A DNA stretch of 64,000 nt from Ustulina deusta (Eukaryota; Ascomycota; Sordariomycetes; Xylariales; Xylariaceae). The stretch spans positions 487,111-551,110 of the forward strand of contig JAJNNX010000033.1 of assembly GCA_023159155.1 (NCBI GenBank), in the 5' to 3' direction. Below, piece after piece: positions 20,668 through 31,757 of this stretch (position 1 is the first letter of the stretch; each line of letters opens with the position of its first letter). The position numbers and the translations under genes are program-made. The notes under the pieces were generated by a model that saw only the letters and a list, made by a program, of their open reading frames with translations, did not search any database and was not told the origin of the DNA.

Positions 20668-23622
20668 ATGCATCAGACACCACGTTCTACACGTCGTACT
20701 TCCTCCCCGGCATCTTCACCCCAGACAAATCCTACAAGAACCAACAATCAGCGGGATCCTATAAATCCTACCGCTCAACCAGGTTCCGTATCTGATGCTA
20801 TATCCCATGAAAGCTCCACACGAAAGGCAATGGCAGCCGGCACTATCGCATCTCGCACAGAAGGGGGCCCAACTCGTGATTCTATCAGGAAGCTGGACCA
20901 AATCATCCAAGTTAGTTGTCTCCTATACATGCATACACCCCTTACAATGCACTGACGGGTGACTCTATAGAATGTCTATTCGAAGGCTGGGACTCTGATC
21001 CTCCAGGAGCGGATGCAGGTGACTCCTGTTTTCGTGGGCAAAACCCTCGAAAGGAGGACGAGTAGATGGGTAAGTGGCAAGCAGAACCACAATAATGCTG
21101 AGGAGGTAACCTGTCTGGCTAAGTTTGGGGGTCAACAACAGTTTCAACTCGATACCGACGATATCGACGATTTTCGGGAGGAGTTCCGTGTATGGAAAAC
21201 ATGCGGTAGTTTTGAGAATCGCCCACCTCCGCTGATTATTGAAACCTATCTCGACACATCTCGGTTGAAAAGCGGTCAGAGTTTGGTTGCTCTGGATGAG
21301 AATGGGAAGCGTTGGGATGTTGTAGAAGCTATCAATTCGTCAGACCAGTCGAGCGATAGTAGCACCGGGCGTCAGGGCAAACCCATCACTCATGTCGTGT
21401 TAGAGCGATGGCGGATTGAATTGAAAGGTGCTTCCTCTGATGACCTTGAAGATTTCGGTCCACTCCTCCCCACGGTGTATAAGAAGGCTATCGTCCTAAT
21501 GCGGTCCATATACACCACAACGGGAATATTACCTGCGTGGAGACTAGCCAGGAATTCCAAGACAAAAGGCATACATCCTGCCTTGACAACTCGCTGTCGG
21601 CTTTCCTCTGGCGACTCGCGCAGTTTCGGATCTGACACACTGAGGACGCCGTTATTTGAAGGTAGAGGTGACGTAGCTACCGACTACATGTTTGGTGACC
21701 TTGAGGTGCCTGTGGGTCGCTTCTATGTGTCAGTTTGCTACCGGAACCACTGCGCCTTTCAGGTGGTCGAGACCGAGTCGCTCTTGAGTTCCCGGATAGG
21801 AATGGCGATTTCTGATGATATGTTCAAGCCATCCTTGCCACACCGAAATCACAGCCGCCATGAGTCACTGGCACACGAGGTCGGATCCTTACCATACCAG
21901 CGCCATGCTCATGATATTACTGAAAACCAGCAACGATATGGAAGTTTATCAACCTTCCACGGTGAAGGACCTGTGGGCACAAGCCCAATATCTGCGCTTA
22001 GAGCGGTGAAGGCACCAGGTTCAGATACTACATCGCCCTCTGATTCTAGACCCGCTAGCTTAGAGGCCCCAGCTCACTCATTGCCTATTTCTAGTATAGC
22101 AAGGCGATCCTCTCTTCGCACGACAGAAGGGTCAAGCAGACGTCCATCGGTCTCGTTTCAGTCATCGCCCTTTAAGCATGGGTCGTTGTCTGGTTCGCCC
22201 GTACCACGGGTGCAAGATCAAGACATTCCACCGTCGCCGCGGACATCCGGGGTGAATATGGCTACGCATGTGCGAAATAGGTCGTCGTTGACGGCCGGGA
22301 TGCCTGCCTCGTTACGAGGGGGGCCGCTACCAAATACTAGCGACAATTCTCTTGCCGGATCACCGAGACCAGCCAACACAAACCGGTTCAGCAGCAGTTT
22401 CACACATCGCCGGGGCCGCCATTCCTTCGGTGGCACTAGTAGGGGCGATGATGATCAGATGAGTAGTGGCAAACAAAGCCTCTCGTCTTCCGTTGCTCAG
22501 CCAGGCTCTGGTCTGCTCAACGAAGTCGGCACTGGAGGCAGCTCGGGCTCTTTCCAGACAGATGACGATAGTATCCAAGACTTCTTGAAGGCCCTCGATA
22601 GCAAGCGGACACTTCAGAGTTTTGAACCATCCAAGAAGGGCGAGTCGGCAACTAAGAGAACCGCAGCTCAGCTCTCCAAGTTTCATCTCATGCGCGAGTC
22701 TAATAATGCGCTCACCGAGTCTCTGAACTCTTCTATGCAACTGCAGAGATCATCAAGCACGTCCAGTCGTCATTTAACTAACGTGCCAGGCATGTCGACT
22801 TCTTCATCGCCCGGGAAACCTCTATCGCCTCATACGCCACACACGCCCGCTATCCCCTCCCGTCTTAGTGAGAACTCGAGTGTGGATTATGCGGCGCCGG
22901 TGCGGGCAGCGTCGCGACCACATCGTGATGTCGACCTTCCAGAGGGACCCCCTGCGAGCGCCCCTGTAACATTTGAGAGAACCACGGCCATCGACATACC
23001 CTTGTCACCACGGCCTTATACTCATGCCCGACGATCGAGTTCTGTGGCTCATCAGCCTCGTGTACAATCAGACGACGACGACGGAGATGCCCAGCGTAGC
23101 CTTAGTGTGGGAGCGGAAGATCGTGAGGTTCCTAGTCTTAGCACATTGCTCAGGCGAGCAACTGCCGAACCGGACGAGGCAACAGACTCGCCAGCTCTCC
23201 AGCCGCCGGCGAACATAAGAGCGGCCGGGTCAGTAGACACGGAAGGGCAAGCATCATCTTCTGCTGAACGCGAGGTTCGTCCGCCAGGGGGGTTCTTCAG
23301 TGGTCTCTCTGGGTCACCATATGGTAGGCGTTACGGCAGCAGCGCCGGCCGAGGTGTTACACCGCCACATTCTGGTAGCGGCAGCCTCGTAGGCTCCTAC
23401 GGACGGTATGGTCGTGGATATTCGCGTGGTGGTGCTACTGGTGGGCCGAGCGGCGGTTCAACGGAAGAAACGGAGGACGAACCGCTCCTTTTTGACATGT
23501 CAGAAATAAACCGTGACCAGTCGCGACGGAGCCTCGAGGAAAATCGAGATAATATCAGAAATGCCAGCTCTGGCGGGGAGCGAGGTGGCTACGAAACAAG
23601 CCACAGGAGCCGTCGTTGGTAG
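20668..23622 (+). CDS. atg13: Autophagy-related protein 13 (Atg13), 3 exons, 940 aa
   Basis: Regulatory subunit of the Atg1 kinase complex that starts autophagy; in yeast its phosphorylation by TORC1 blocks complex assembly. Exons are 20668-20910, 20971-21069 and 21142-23622. The HORMA domain spans about residues 80-330: IRKLDQIIQNVYSKAGTLIL, then ENRPPPLIIETYLDTS, ALDENGKRWDVVEAINSS, VVLERWRIEL and GRFYVSVCYRNHCAF. The rest is Ser/Pro-rich and disordered, as usual. A short conserved segment at about 588-610 (DDDSIQDFLKALDSKRTLQSF) resembles the region that binds Atg17/Atg1. A second lies at about 896-903 (LLFDMSEI). The second intron (21070-21141, 72 nt, GTAAGT..CAG) is a multiple of three and stop-free. 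I removed it because splicing gives the family-like RWFQLDTDD. The gene is co-oriented with hse1, about 1.1 kb away. Confidence 0.95.
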
Positions 23623-24725
23623 CTCAGGACACAGACTGTCCGCGAGCTTTGCTTTATCATTTTCACCTAGGTTACCTAAATGGTCCTCGTGCATGACAGC
23701 GAGGAATCTAGAGGTGACTAGAGGGGGCCACCTCAGGCTCTATTCTCTTCTGGATGCGGCTGTTTGCGGAATGTAAGTACAAATTGGCACTATTTTGGAT
23801 CGCACCGGGGGGGTTCAATCAGGATGGCGTTCATGGAGATGTGACAAGGCGACTTCAACGGTACGGTGGTGACCGGAGTCGAGAGTGAGTATTGGTATGC
23901 TCTTATTCTTGATGCGCTCGATGAAGACTACCGGCGTTGGGAGGGCATTTCTGCATCAGTGTTATTAATTATCTACATGATAGGCTTCCCAACTCTTCGT
24001 TGGCCGGGCCAGTGTTCATAGACAGGCGGGGGCCGTATTAGACAAGAACAGCATATAGCATATGTGATGCGTTCCCTCGAGGACTCGATTGTAAATGCGC
24101 TTAGAATATAGCCACCCATTGTTTGAATATACGGCCTTGGCCCAATACTCATACCCATGACCAGTGAGATTCCGAGCGGCACATACTGTACACTTGAACG
24201 CGTGGTGATTAGGTAGACTACCGAAAGAACAAATTATAACCCTGACCATTGGGCGTCATCTTGCATAGCCTGGTTGATGGGGACCTGCCATTTATAGATT
24301 TGTAGGTAGCATCGGATCAGTGCTTCCCCCGGGCCTGTTATAACCCTTTCGAGTGTTTCTAGCGTGGTATGACACTGCCCCAGTGGGCAGAACTGCCCTA
24401 CCTAACACACCCCGCTTTCTCCCTCCAGGCTGGCAAAGTTGCCGGTGTAGGTTAGACAAATTGCATTAGTTAGGTAGCTGCCTGCCTAAGCCCACCTCTT
24501 TCGGGTAGTGTCCAGAGCGATGCGCGGCAAACGTCGTCACCACTTCTCGATCATGACCCCTGTGCTCCTACCTTCGGTAGCCACCTAGCTTCTGCATACT
24601 CCATACTTCTCGAGAAGCTGACGTTGACCTCTCTCGGTCACTGCAACACATAACGTTTCGGATTTCGAGAGACATACCATACATTTGAATCTACCAAGAC
24701 AGCCAGCACCGCTTGTCTCGCCAGA
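23623..24725. other. Intergenic region between atg13 and hse1
   Basis: Should hold the atg13 3' UTR and the hse1 promoter. CCTAGGTTACCTA at about 23667-23679 and TAGGTAGCTGCCTGCCTA near 24472-24489 are the only landmarks. No gene is supported. Confidence 0.6.
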
Positions 24726-27072
24726 ATGTTCCGTGGCGCTGCGAGCAGCCCGTACGACGAAGGCATCGGTAACGCCACCCTCCCATATTCGCCCAGATTC
24801 GATGCACTCTCTTCAGACATGCTTACCCGTTATTGCTGCAGTCAAGGCAACCGACGAGAACCTCACAAGCGAGGACTGGGGAGCCATCATCGATCTCTGC
24901 GACAAGGTGTCGAGTGATTCAAATGGACCGAACCAAGCTGTCCAGGGCTTGATCAAACGGCTGGCGCATCGGAATGCTAACGTCCAGCTGTACACACTCG
25001 AGGTGCGTAGACAGTGGAATCGATCGTACCCTTTCTTTGGGCAAGATCACAGCTAACGGTGTCTTGTCAGCTCGCGAATGCACTCTCCCAAAACTGCGGC
25101 AAGGCCATGCACCGCGAGCTCGCCAGCCGCTCCTTCACAGACGCCCTTCTCAAGCTTGCCAACGACCGTAACACACATCAGCAGGTGAAGGCGAAGATTC
25201 TCGAGCGCACAAAGGAGTGGTCTGACATGTTCAGCAACGATGCTGACCTTGGGATAATGTACGATGCTTACTTCCGCCTGAAGCAGAGCAACCCAACGTT
25301 GCAGCCTCCTTCGGCCCCGCAGAAGACTGGCCTTACCGATCTTGATCGCCAAAAGGAGGAGGATGAGCTACAGATGGCCCTCAAACTGTCTTTGCAAGAG
25401 GAAGAGAGGAAGAAGAATACGTCCTCCGCGCCCGGTCCCAGCTCTGGCGCAGGTCATGGTCCGGGAGCTGGCGCAACCGCTGGGACGACCGAGCCAATAC
25501 CGTCACATCCTACTGGCACCACTGCGGCCACTGTATCGCGCGTTCGTGCGCTTTACGACTTTGTGCCTTCCGAACCTGGTGAACTGGAATTTAGGAAGGG
25601 AGACGTCATTGCTGTGCTGGAGTCCGTCTACAAAGACTGGTGGCGGGGTTCGCTCAAAGGCCAGACGGGTATCTTTCCCCTCAATTACGTCGAAAAGCTC
25701 ACGGACCCAACGCCGGATGAGTTGCAACGAGAGGCACAAATGGAGGCTGAGGTGTTCGCCGAGATCAAAAACGTAGAGAAGCTACTCACACTCCTAAGCA
25801 CGTCCAACACGGCACCACGGGAAGAGGACAATGAAGAGATCTCTGTAAGGCCCTTGCCCAATGTGAACTCGACCCGGCATGTTGCTAACATGATCAGAAA
25901 TTATATCACCAAACCTTGGCGATTCGGCCGAAGCTGATCAAGCTAATTGAAAAATATTCTCAGAAGAAGGATGATTTTACACAGCTAAACGAAAAGTTCA
26001 TCAAAGCGAGAAGGGACTACGAGTCATTACTGGAGTCATCGATGTCCCACCCTCCGCAACACAATTATCACCACTACGCGGCAGGCCCCCCCGTGCCTCA
26101 AGGCTACGGTGCTCCAGCTGGTCCACCGGGCCCGGGTTATGCGCCCCAGGGTCCGACTCCAGGCACACAAGACCCTCAGAGATACTATACTCCTGGACCT
26201 CAAGGGCCCCCGCCACAAGGTATGTCCAGTCAGACTGGTCTTCCTTTGATCAAACTTACTCATTTGTAGAGCACAATCAATACCAGGCTGGATCACCGCC
26301 ACCTAGTTTTCAACGACCAGCCCCTGTGCCCGCGCCATTCTATCTCCAAGGCGCAGAGGTGCCTCCTCAGGGGGGTCCGCCTCCCGGACAGCAATACCCT
26401 CCACGGGATCAGCCATCGCGAATAGCCGCAGGCAAACAACCAGCACCTCAGCACACTTCCAGCCCGCCTCCCCAGCAGGCATATCAACCCTACACGCAGA
26501 CCCCGCATCTAGCAGGGCAACGACCACAAAGTACATACGGTAACCCTCAAGAACTAGCTACGCCAGCATACGACTCGCCCGTCGCGACCCATAATAACGC
26601 AAGTGCGCCGGATCCATACTCGGCGTCCGCTTATTCCCAAGACGATATGTATAGCAGCCCGACTGCCCCTGCACCATCAGCCTCCCCTCCAGGACCATCT
26701 GGCCCCCCTCAAGGTATTGCTGCACCCCTTGCTCTCGCCTCTCACGCAGGCCAACCGCAGTATACGGCCTACAATCCCAACCCCCGTCCCCTTCAACACC
26801 AAAGCTCATTTGACGCGCCGTCACAACCGCCTCCGCCTCAACCAACGGGCGCTGCGCCACCAATCCCGCATGGCCAAGCGCCCGACGTAATCACCCCACT
26901 ACCCCTACAGCCTGGCGGCCTGCATTACGATTCACGCCATTCGCTCCCCAGCCAGACACAACCTCATACTCAACAGCCCCAGCAACCACAATACAAGGCC
27001 TACGTCCCGCCAGCTGCCGGCAGTGAACCTAGTGCCCCACAAGATTACTATAGACAAAGTGCCGCATACTGA
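24726..27072 (+). CDS. hse1: ESCRT-0 subunit Hse1 (VHS-UIM-SH3 protein), 5 exons, 700 aa
   Basis: Partner of Vps27 in ESCRT-0, which sorts ubiquitinated cargo at endosomes toward the vacuole. Exons are 24726-24768, 24842-25002, 25071-25844, 25898-26219 and 26270-27072 (2103 nt, phases close). Domains in order: VHS at about 10-140 (KATDENLTSEDWGAIIDLCD, CGKAMHRELASRSF); a ubiquitin-interacting motif at 163-180 (QKEEDELQMALKLSLQEEE); SH3 at about 225-280 (ALYDFVPSEPGELEFRKGD, DWWRGSLKGQTGIFPLNYVE); and a helical Vps27-binding region at about 281-390, whose tail KLYHQTLAIRPKLIKLIEKY forms only after splicing exon 3 to exon 4. The last 300 residues are rich in Pro, Gln, Gly and Tyr and probably disordered. 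The first exon is short (43 nt), as in other filamentous fungi. Confidence 0.95.
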
Positions 27073-28457
27073 AGAGGTACCGAGGAAGTGAAGGAGCAGA
27101 CAGGTGGGTTGACAAGATAGTTGTGAATAACCATATCGAGGCCATTCCGCGATTGCCCCGCACGTCGAGAGAGATGGTTTTCTACGGAATATAGTGAAGA
27201 GATTGCGACTACGGCAGGAAATGAAGGTTCGAAAGTAGGCAAGGGTTGAGAACAATGGCGAAATGAAGCACCGAGAAGGGGGAAGTAACGAGGAATAGTG
27301 AGCCGACAAGTGAGTGAATTGTTCAAGGGCAAAAGTCATCACTCTTCAGCATTTTGCCGTGCTATGGGCTTCGTTGGAATTCGGGTTATAGCATGGTCCT
27401 TTTGGTTTGACCGGATGGTGGTTTCTGTATCACACGTAGGTACTATATCATATTGTGTCATCTGATAGCAGGTTGACTTCGTTTATACCAGGCAGGTGAA
27501 AGTCATTATGACGATAACATACCGTCTCTTTTATATACATAATTACTTTTAACTTGTTCTGCGTGTATATATACGTGTGTATATATATACATGATTGGTC
27601 GGCGCGGAAATGAATTGGCGCAGGTAAAAGATGAGATGAGAATTGACGTTGATTATTTGGCTGGTGTATGAATACCTAACGGGAATAGATAGGTGGATGT
27701 ATCCCTATGTACGTATATAGGTAAATAAGTGAAGATTGTAGATGCATGAAGACGCGCGTTATGTGCCTTATCTATTCGAAATAAGTGAGCGAGAGATGGA
27801 TGGAATGTAGGTATATAAATAGGATGTGTGTCGATCTATACCTGCCTCGGTACTGTTCCCGTCTACATACCGTAGATACTTGACATGAGACAACTCCACG
27901 TATTTATCTATCTAGATCAATCGTCGCCTTCAGACAATCTCACTACACGGTGAAGGCATCGTCGGACACATTTTCGGCCAACAGCAGATGCGCTAAGGTC
28001 TAGATCGACAAATGCGTGCGCACGAACGGCCAATCAGATAGATAGGTAGGCAGGTAGCTTAGGTAGGTAGCATCCATGAGTAGACTGACTGGTTGATGCA
28101 TGAACGTGCTGTCCGCATCCGCGGAACTACTTAGTAACCTAGGCCGGGTGCGGTGAACGGAGAGAGGTTGTGTGCGTTCTTTTTTTTTTTTTCCCCGTTC
28201 TATTCCGCACCCACTACCTACCTACAGTACTTGCCTATTTTGAGGACTGACCGACTGCCTACCTACCCCATCTCGCTAGACAGGTGTAGGTCGCATCGCT
28301 ATCCTCACTTGTAGGTGGTCGCACACATAGAAGTGTGGTGGGTAGGTAGGTAGGTAAGTAGCCGCGGCGGCCTGTTGTGTGCCGTGATATTATCTCTCAT
28401 GTGCGTTGCGTAGGTGCATGGCGTAACCTCGAAGTTCACAGGACTTGTACGCCGATT

Positions 28458-28511
28458 GTTGTAGGTAGGTAGGTATGTAAGTTATGTCGTGTCGTGTCAT
28501 GTCATGTCATG
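28458..28511. repeat. TAGG tetranucleotide and GTCGT/GTCAT pentanucleotide repeats
   Basis: GTAGGTAGGTAGGTATG followed shortly by two GTCGT and three GTCAT units (about 28486-28510). Simple tandem repeats on direct reading. Confidence 0.85.
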
Positions 28512-28909
28512 CCTCGCGGTATTACCGGGCCGAGGAATAAGCGAACACGTAGATTACCTACACACCGCGACGAGGGCGCTAATCACGGGCCAAGGGGACG
28601 CGGCGCCGAGATAAACGGAGAGCGAACGGCATGGCGAAGGAACACGGAGGAAGGGAGGTGCCAAGTCGTGGAGGAGGAGGATAGGTAGGTAGGTGTCGGG
28701 GGTCGTGATGGGCATGGGGTCCATGTCGTCGGACACAGGAACATATATATATATCTCAATGCTACCCTCTCCAACAATGACCGGGTCCGGTGGAGTGTAG
28801 GGCTGAGGCCTCGACCGTAATAGACGTCACGGATGGCTAGTATAGGTAAGTATCCCGAACCAAGAGGTGAAGGGAAAAACGGCAAGGACCTAGGTTAGGA
28901 CTACCTATC

Positions 28910-28932
28910 TAGTGTAGTGTAGTGTAGTGTAG
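28910..28932. repeat. AGTGT pentanucleotide repeat
   Basis: Four consecutive AGTGT units and a partial fifth, with no coding context. Confidence 0.9.
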
Positions 28933-29884
28933 AGTCCTGCGTGAAACCTGGTCCCTGGATGTGGAGATCGCTACCGGCGCAGATCGACGAATGGGGAAAC
29001 CTTTTGCGCGAGTATATTGATAAAGTACATGATCGAGGCAGAGCCTATAGCAGGATGAGGATCACGGACGAGCTGGGTGAGGGAGGGTACGGGGAGCGAA
29101 GGTTGGGCGCGATGACGAAGTAAATCTGCCCGAGGCGGAATAGGTGGTAGATCGGGGCAATTTCCTACTCCGTTAACTAACTGGACAACTGCCTTGCTTG
29201 CTTGCGTGCCTCGCAGTGTCGACTTTAACTAGGTATTCTCTGTTTCAGGGAAAAGGGGAAATGATTTCCCGATAAGAACTTTTGCCCTCAGATGTCTATT
29301 ACACAATAGCTAATTAGAAATCGCCGGTGTCGTGGGGATGGACGGGGGTTGATTGAACCGGTGGACAGTTGAAGACATGGGAACTGGAGTTATACAGATG
29401 ATGTAGAACTAATAGCAGCATTCGGTGATGAATTAGCACATAGCTGAGTGAAACGTTACAGACTTGTTATTGTTATTTTTTTCTGTATATGGTATTCTAC
29501 GGGTTGCTCCTCGATTGTTTGAGGAACATTATGTCAGAAGAGTTAACATGTAGGGCGGAATTGAGGGTATTTGCGTCTCTATGGTCATTATTGAAGATGA
29601 TATTTGGAGTCCATTTGATGGAATCTCGTGTTAGTCGACCTTGTGTGACGACGGGTGCTATTCTAACCAAGCATAGCATATATGCTCTTCTTTCTTCATT
29701 CGATACTCTTGTTGTTTGTTGGACAATTTATACCAGTCAATAAGTACAGGGTAGGATAATCCCTATATGGGCCTCCTGTGTCTCGTCGCCCGTCATCGTA
29801 GGCTGGGCAATATTGTGCAGTATGAGACAAAAAACTCTAGAGACAACGTAGACTGCCGCTAAGTGCGATGATGTTAGATATGTC

Positions 29885-31757
29885 TCAGCACTCCTCCAGC
29901 CAAGAGCTCCGTTCCAATAGATCAACCACCTGTTGGATCAATCTTTCGTCTTCGCGCAACTCTACGCATCGATGGAGCCATGGTTGCTCGATCGTATGGG
30001 GGAATCCATTCCTCTGTTGGGCCATGATAGAAAAATCGGCCCAGCATTCATGGAACTGCATTGCTACTTCCTGAGCAGCATGGGTGTTGTTGTTGCGAAT
30101 ATAAAAATTCTCCAAGGCCGAAATTGCGTCGATGGTTTGCAAATGAGATGACCCATAAGTAGCATAGCAGAAGTGGACGAGAGTGCAGCCTATCTGCGTC
30201 GCTTCCTCGATGTTTCTTTCCCGGTCCTTAATTTCGAACATTATCCAGAGGCATTTACACCGTAGATGATTGAATTCGTCGCGGTTAGGATCTGGTACCG
30301 ACTCTACCCATGCCAATATTTGTCTTATCGTTTCGTCTGCTTCACTGAGTTTTCCACGTTCAAGACATAAGCAGGCCATTCGAAACTTCGCCTCCTGGAG
30401 CAGAAATTGGCTAAATACGGAGTGTGAGAGAAGACAGATCATGCCTTCCAGCGCTTCCCTTGCAAAGGGATAAGAAAGCATCCCGCTGCATTGAAGTTGG
30501 ATGAAGACGAAAGCCATTTGGACCAGGCTGGTCTCATCGTTGGGTAACAGGCCAACTTGTTCTTTCCAAACACTTAGATACGATTCAAATAATGCAGCCG
30601 CATGCTGTTGGAGCCCATCCAGGCCGGTTATATTGATTTGCGACCAAACACGGTTGAAAGGGTGACTAGATGGCAACACGATCGATGTGAGCCCCGAAGC
30701 ATATTTGATGAAAATTTGGCCCAATTTCGGATTCCTAGATCCAAGCAGTAGTGCCGCTTTATAAGTTGCCAGCCAGAAGAATGGGTCAGGGTTCCTTAAA
30801 TGAGATTTGTATTGGTCGAGACAGATATTAAGCAAAGCAAATCCCTCTCGAGTCCGATTATGGGCGATGAGGCCTTGTGACGTTGCCAAATAGTGCGCCC
30901 AAGTGAAGGCATCAGGCACTGGGCCTGTGTTCGCAACTCGCCACGCCCCGGACTCGACCGAACCAGCGATATAGCCCCTGAGGATACGCATACACTCATC
31001 TGGGACCTTGAAATCTGTCGGGTCTTCAAGTTGAGGAGAAAGAGTAGGGGAATCGTCAGGAGAAGGAGAAGGAGAAGGCGTTCGGCAGACGATATGAGAC
31101 GATGTTGGTGTAGTTTCGGATCGAGAGTTGCTCAGTCCTTTTTCTACCACAAGAATCTTTTCTAAGACCATAGCTGCAGCGCGATACCTGCATACAGCAC
31201 TAGATTAGACCCCCATTTAACTCTACATTACGTACTTGATAACCCCACGTAAAAAACAAATTTAAAAAAAAAAAAAGGAACGTGATATGGATGGATTACC
31301 CCTAGCCCAAAAACTAGGACACTGAGGGCTGAGGTATCATATACGCACCGATATCGTTGTAGACGGTCCGGGGTGATCTTGCGGCCCCTTATGTAAACGA
31401 CAGAAGGCTTGCCGGCATTCGATCGAGCTGTCTGCTGGCGAAATATCTCTACGGCATCCTCAGCCTTGATCTTCTTCTCAATCTCCCACTGCTGAAAGCG
31501 CGCCTTGTACATCCGTACACTTTTGACACGAATAAGTTAGGTTAACACTTCAAGTACGCGACGAGGGGCAATAGGTCCAATGGTGGGGAGCTCGACAGCC
31601 CTACTTACGTTGCCAAGAAGTTATATTTTTCTTCCATGATCCTCATGGTCTCCTTCAATGTCTTATTTTGGTCTCTGTAGAGAGCCGTGATCAAGGATCG
31701 ATGGCGGGCCCAGTCGTTTGCTTTGGCCCAGCCATCGCTGGGACGACTGGTGCCCAT
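29885..31757 (-). CDS. Clr5-domain protein, 3 exons, 540 aa
   Basis: Member of the large fungal family with an N-terminal Clr5 domain, named after the fission yeast silencing factor Clr5. Exons on the minus strand are 31757-31609, 31519-31349 and 31187-29885 (1623 nt, phases close). The domain spans about residues 9-72: WAKANDWARHRSLITALYRD, LKETMRIMEEKYNFLATVRM and YKARFQQWEIEKK, where the last part comes from exon 2. It is followed by KPSVVYIRGRKITPDRLQRY, a Ser/Pro-rich linker (about 138-158, PSPSPSPDDSP, written as GAGAAG repeats in the DNA) and a long helical C-terminus with TPR-like spacing (about 180-540). The start is the first ATG ahead of the domain. Function is unknown; nuclear location is inferred. 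This is the last intact gene before the AT-rich block. Confidence 0.85.

Larger units (their letters stand above)
27073..29884. other. Microsatellite-rich intergenic region
   Basis: No supported gene over 2.8 kb. It holds AT-rich stretches (27530-27600), many TAGGTAGG runs (28040-28080, 28200-28270, 28335-28365, 28458-28475), pentanucleotide repeats and a poly-T run (28178-28191). Short open frames in 28494-29123 are composed of these repeats and are not convincing. Confidence 0.6.
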
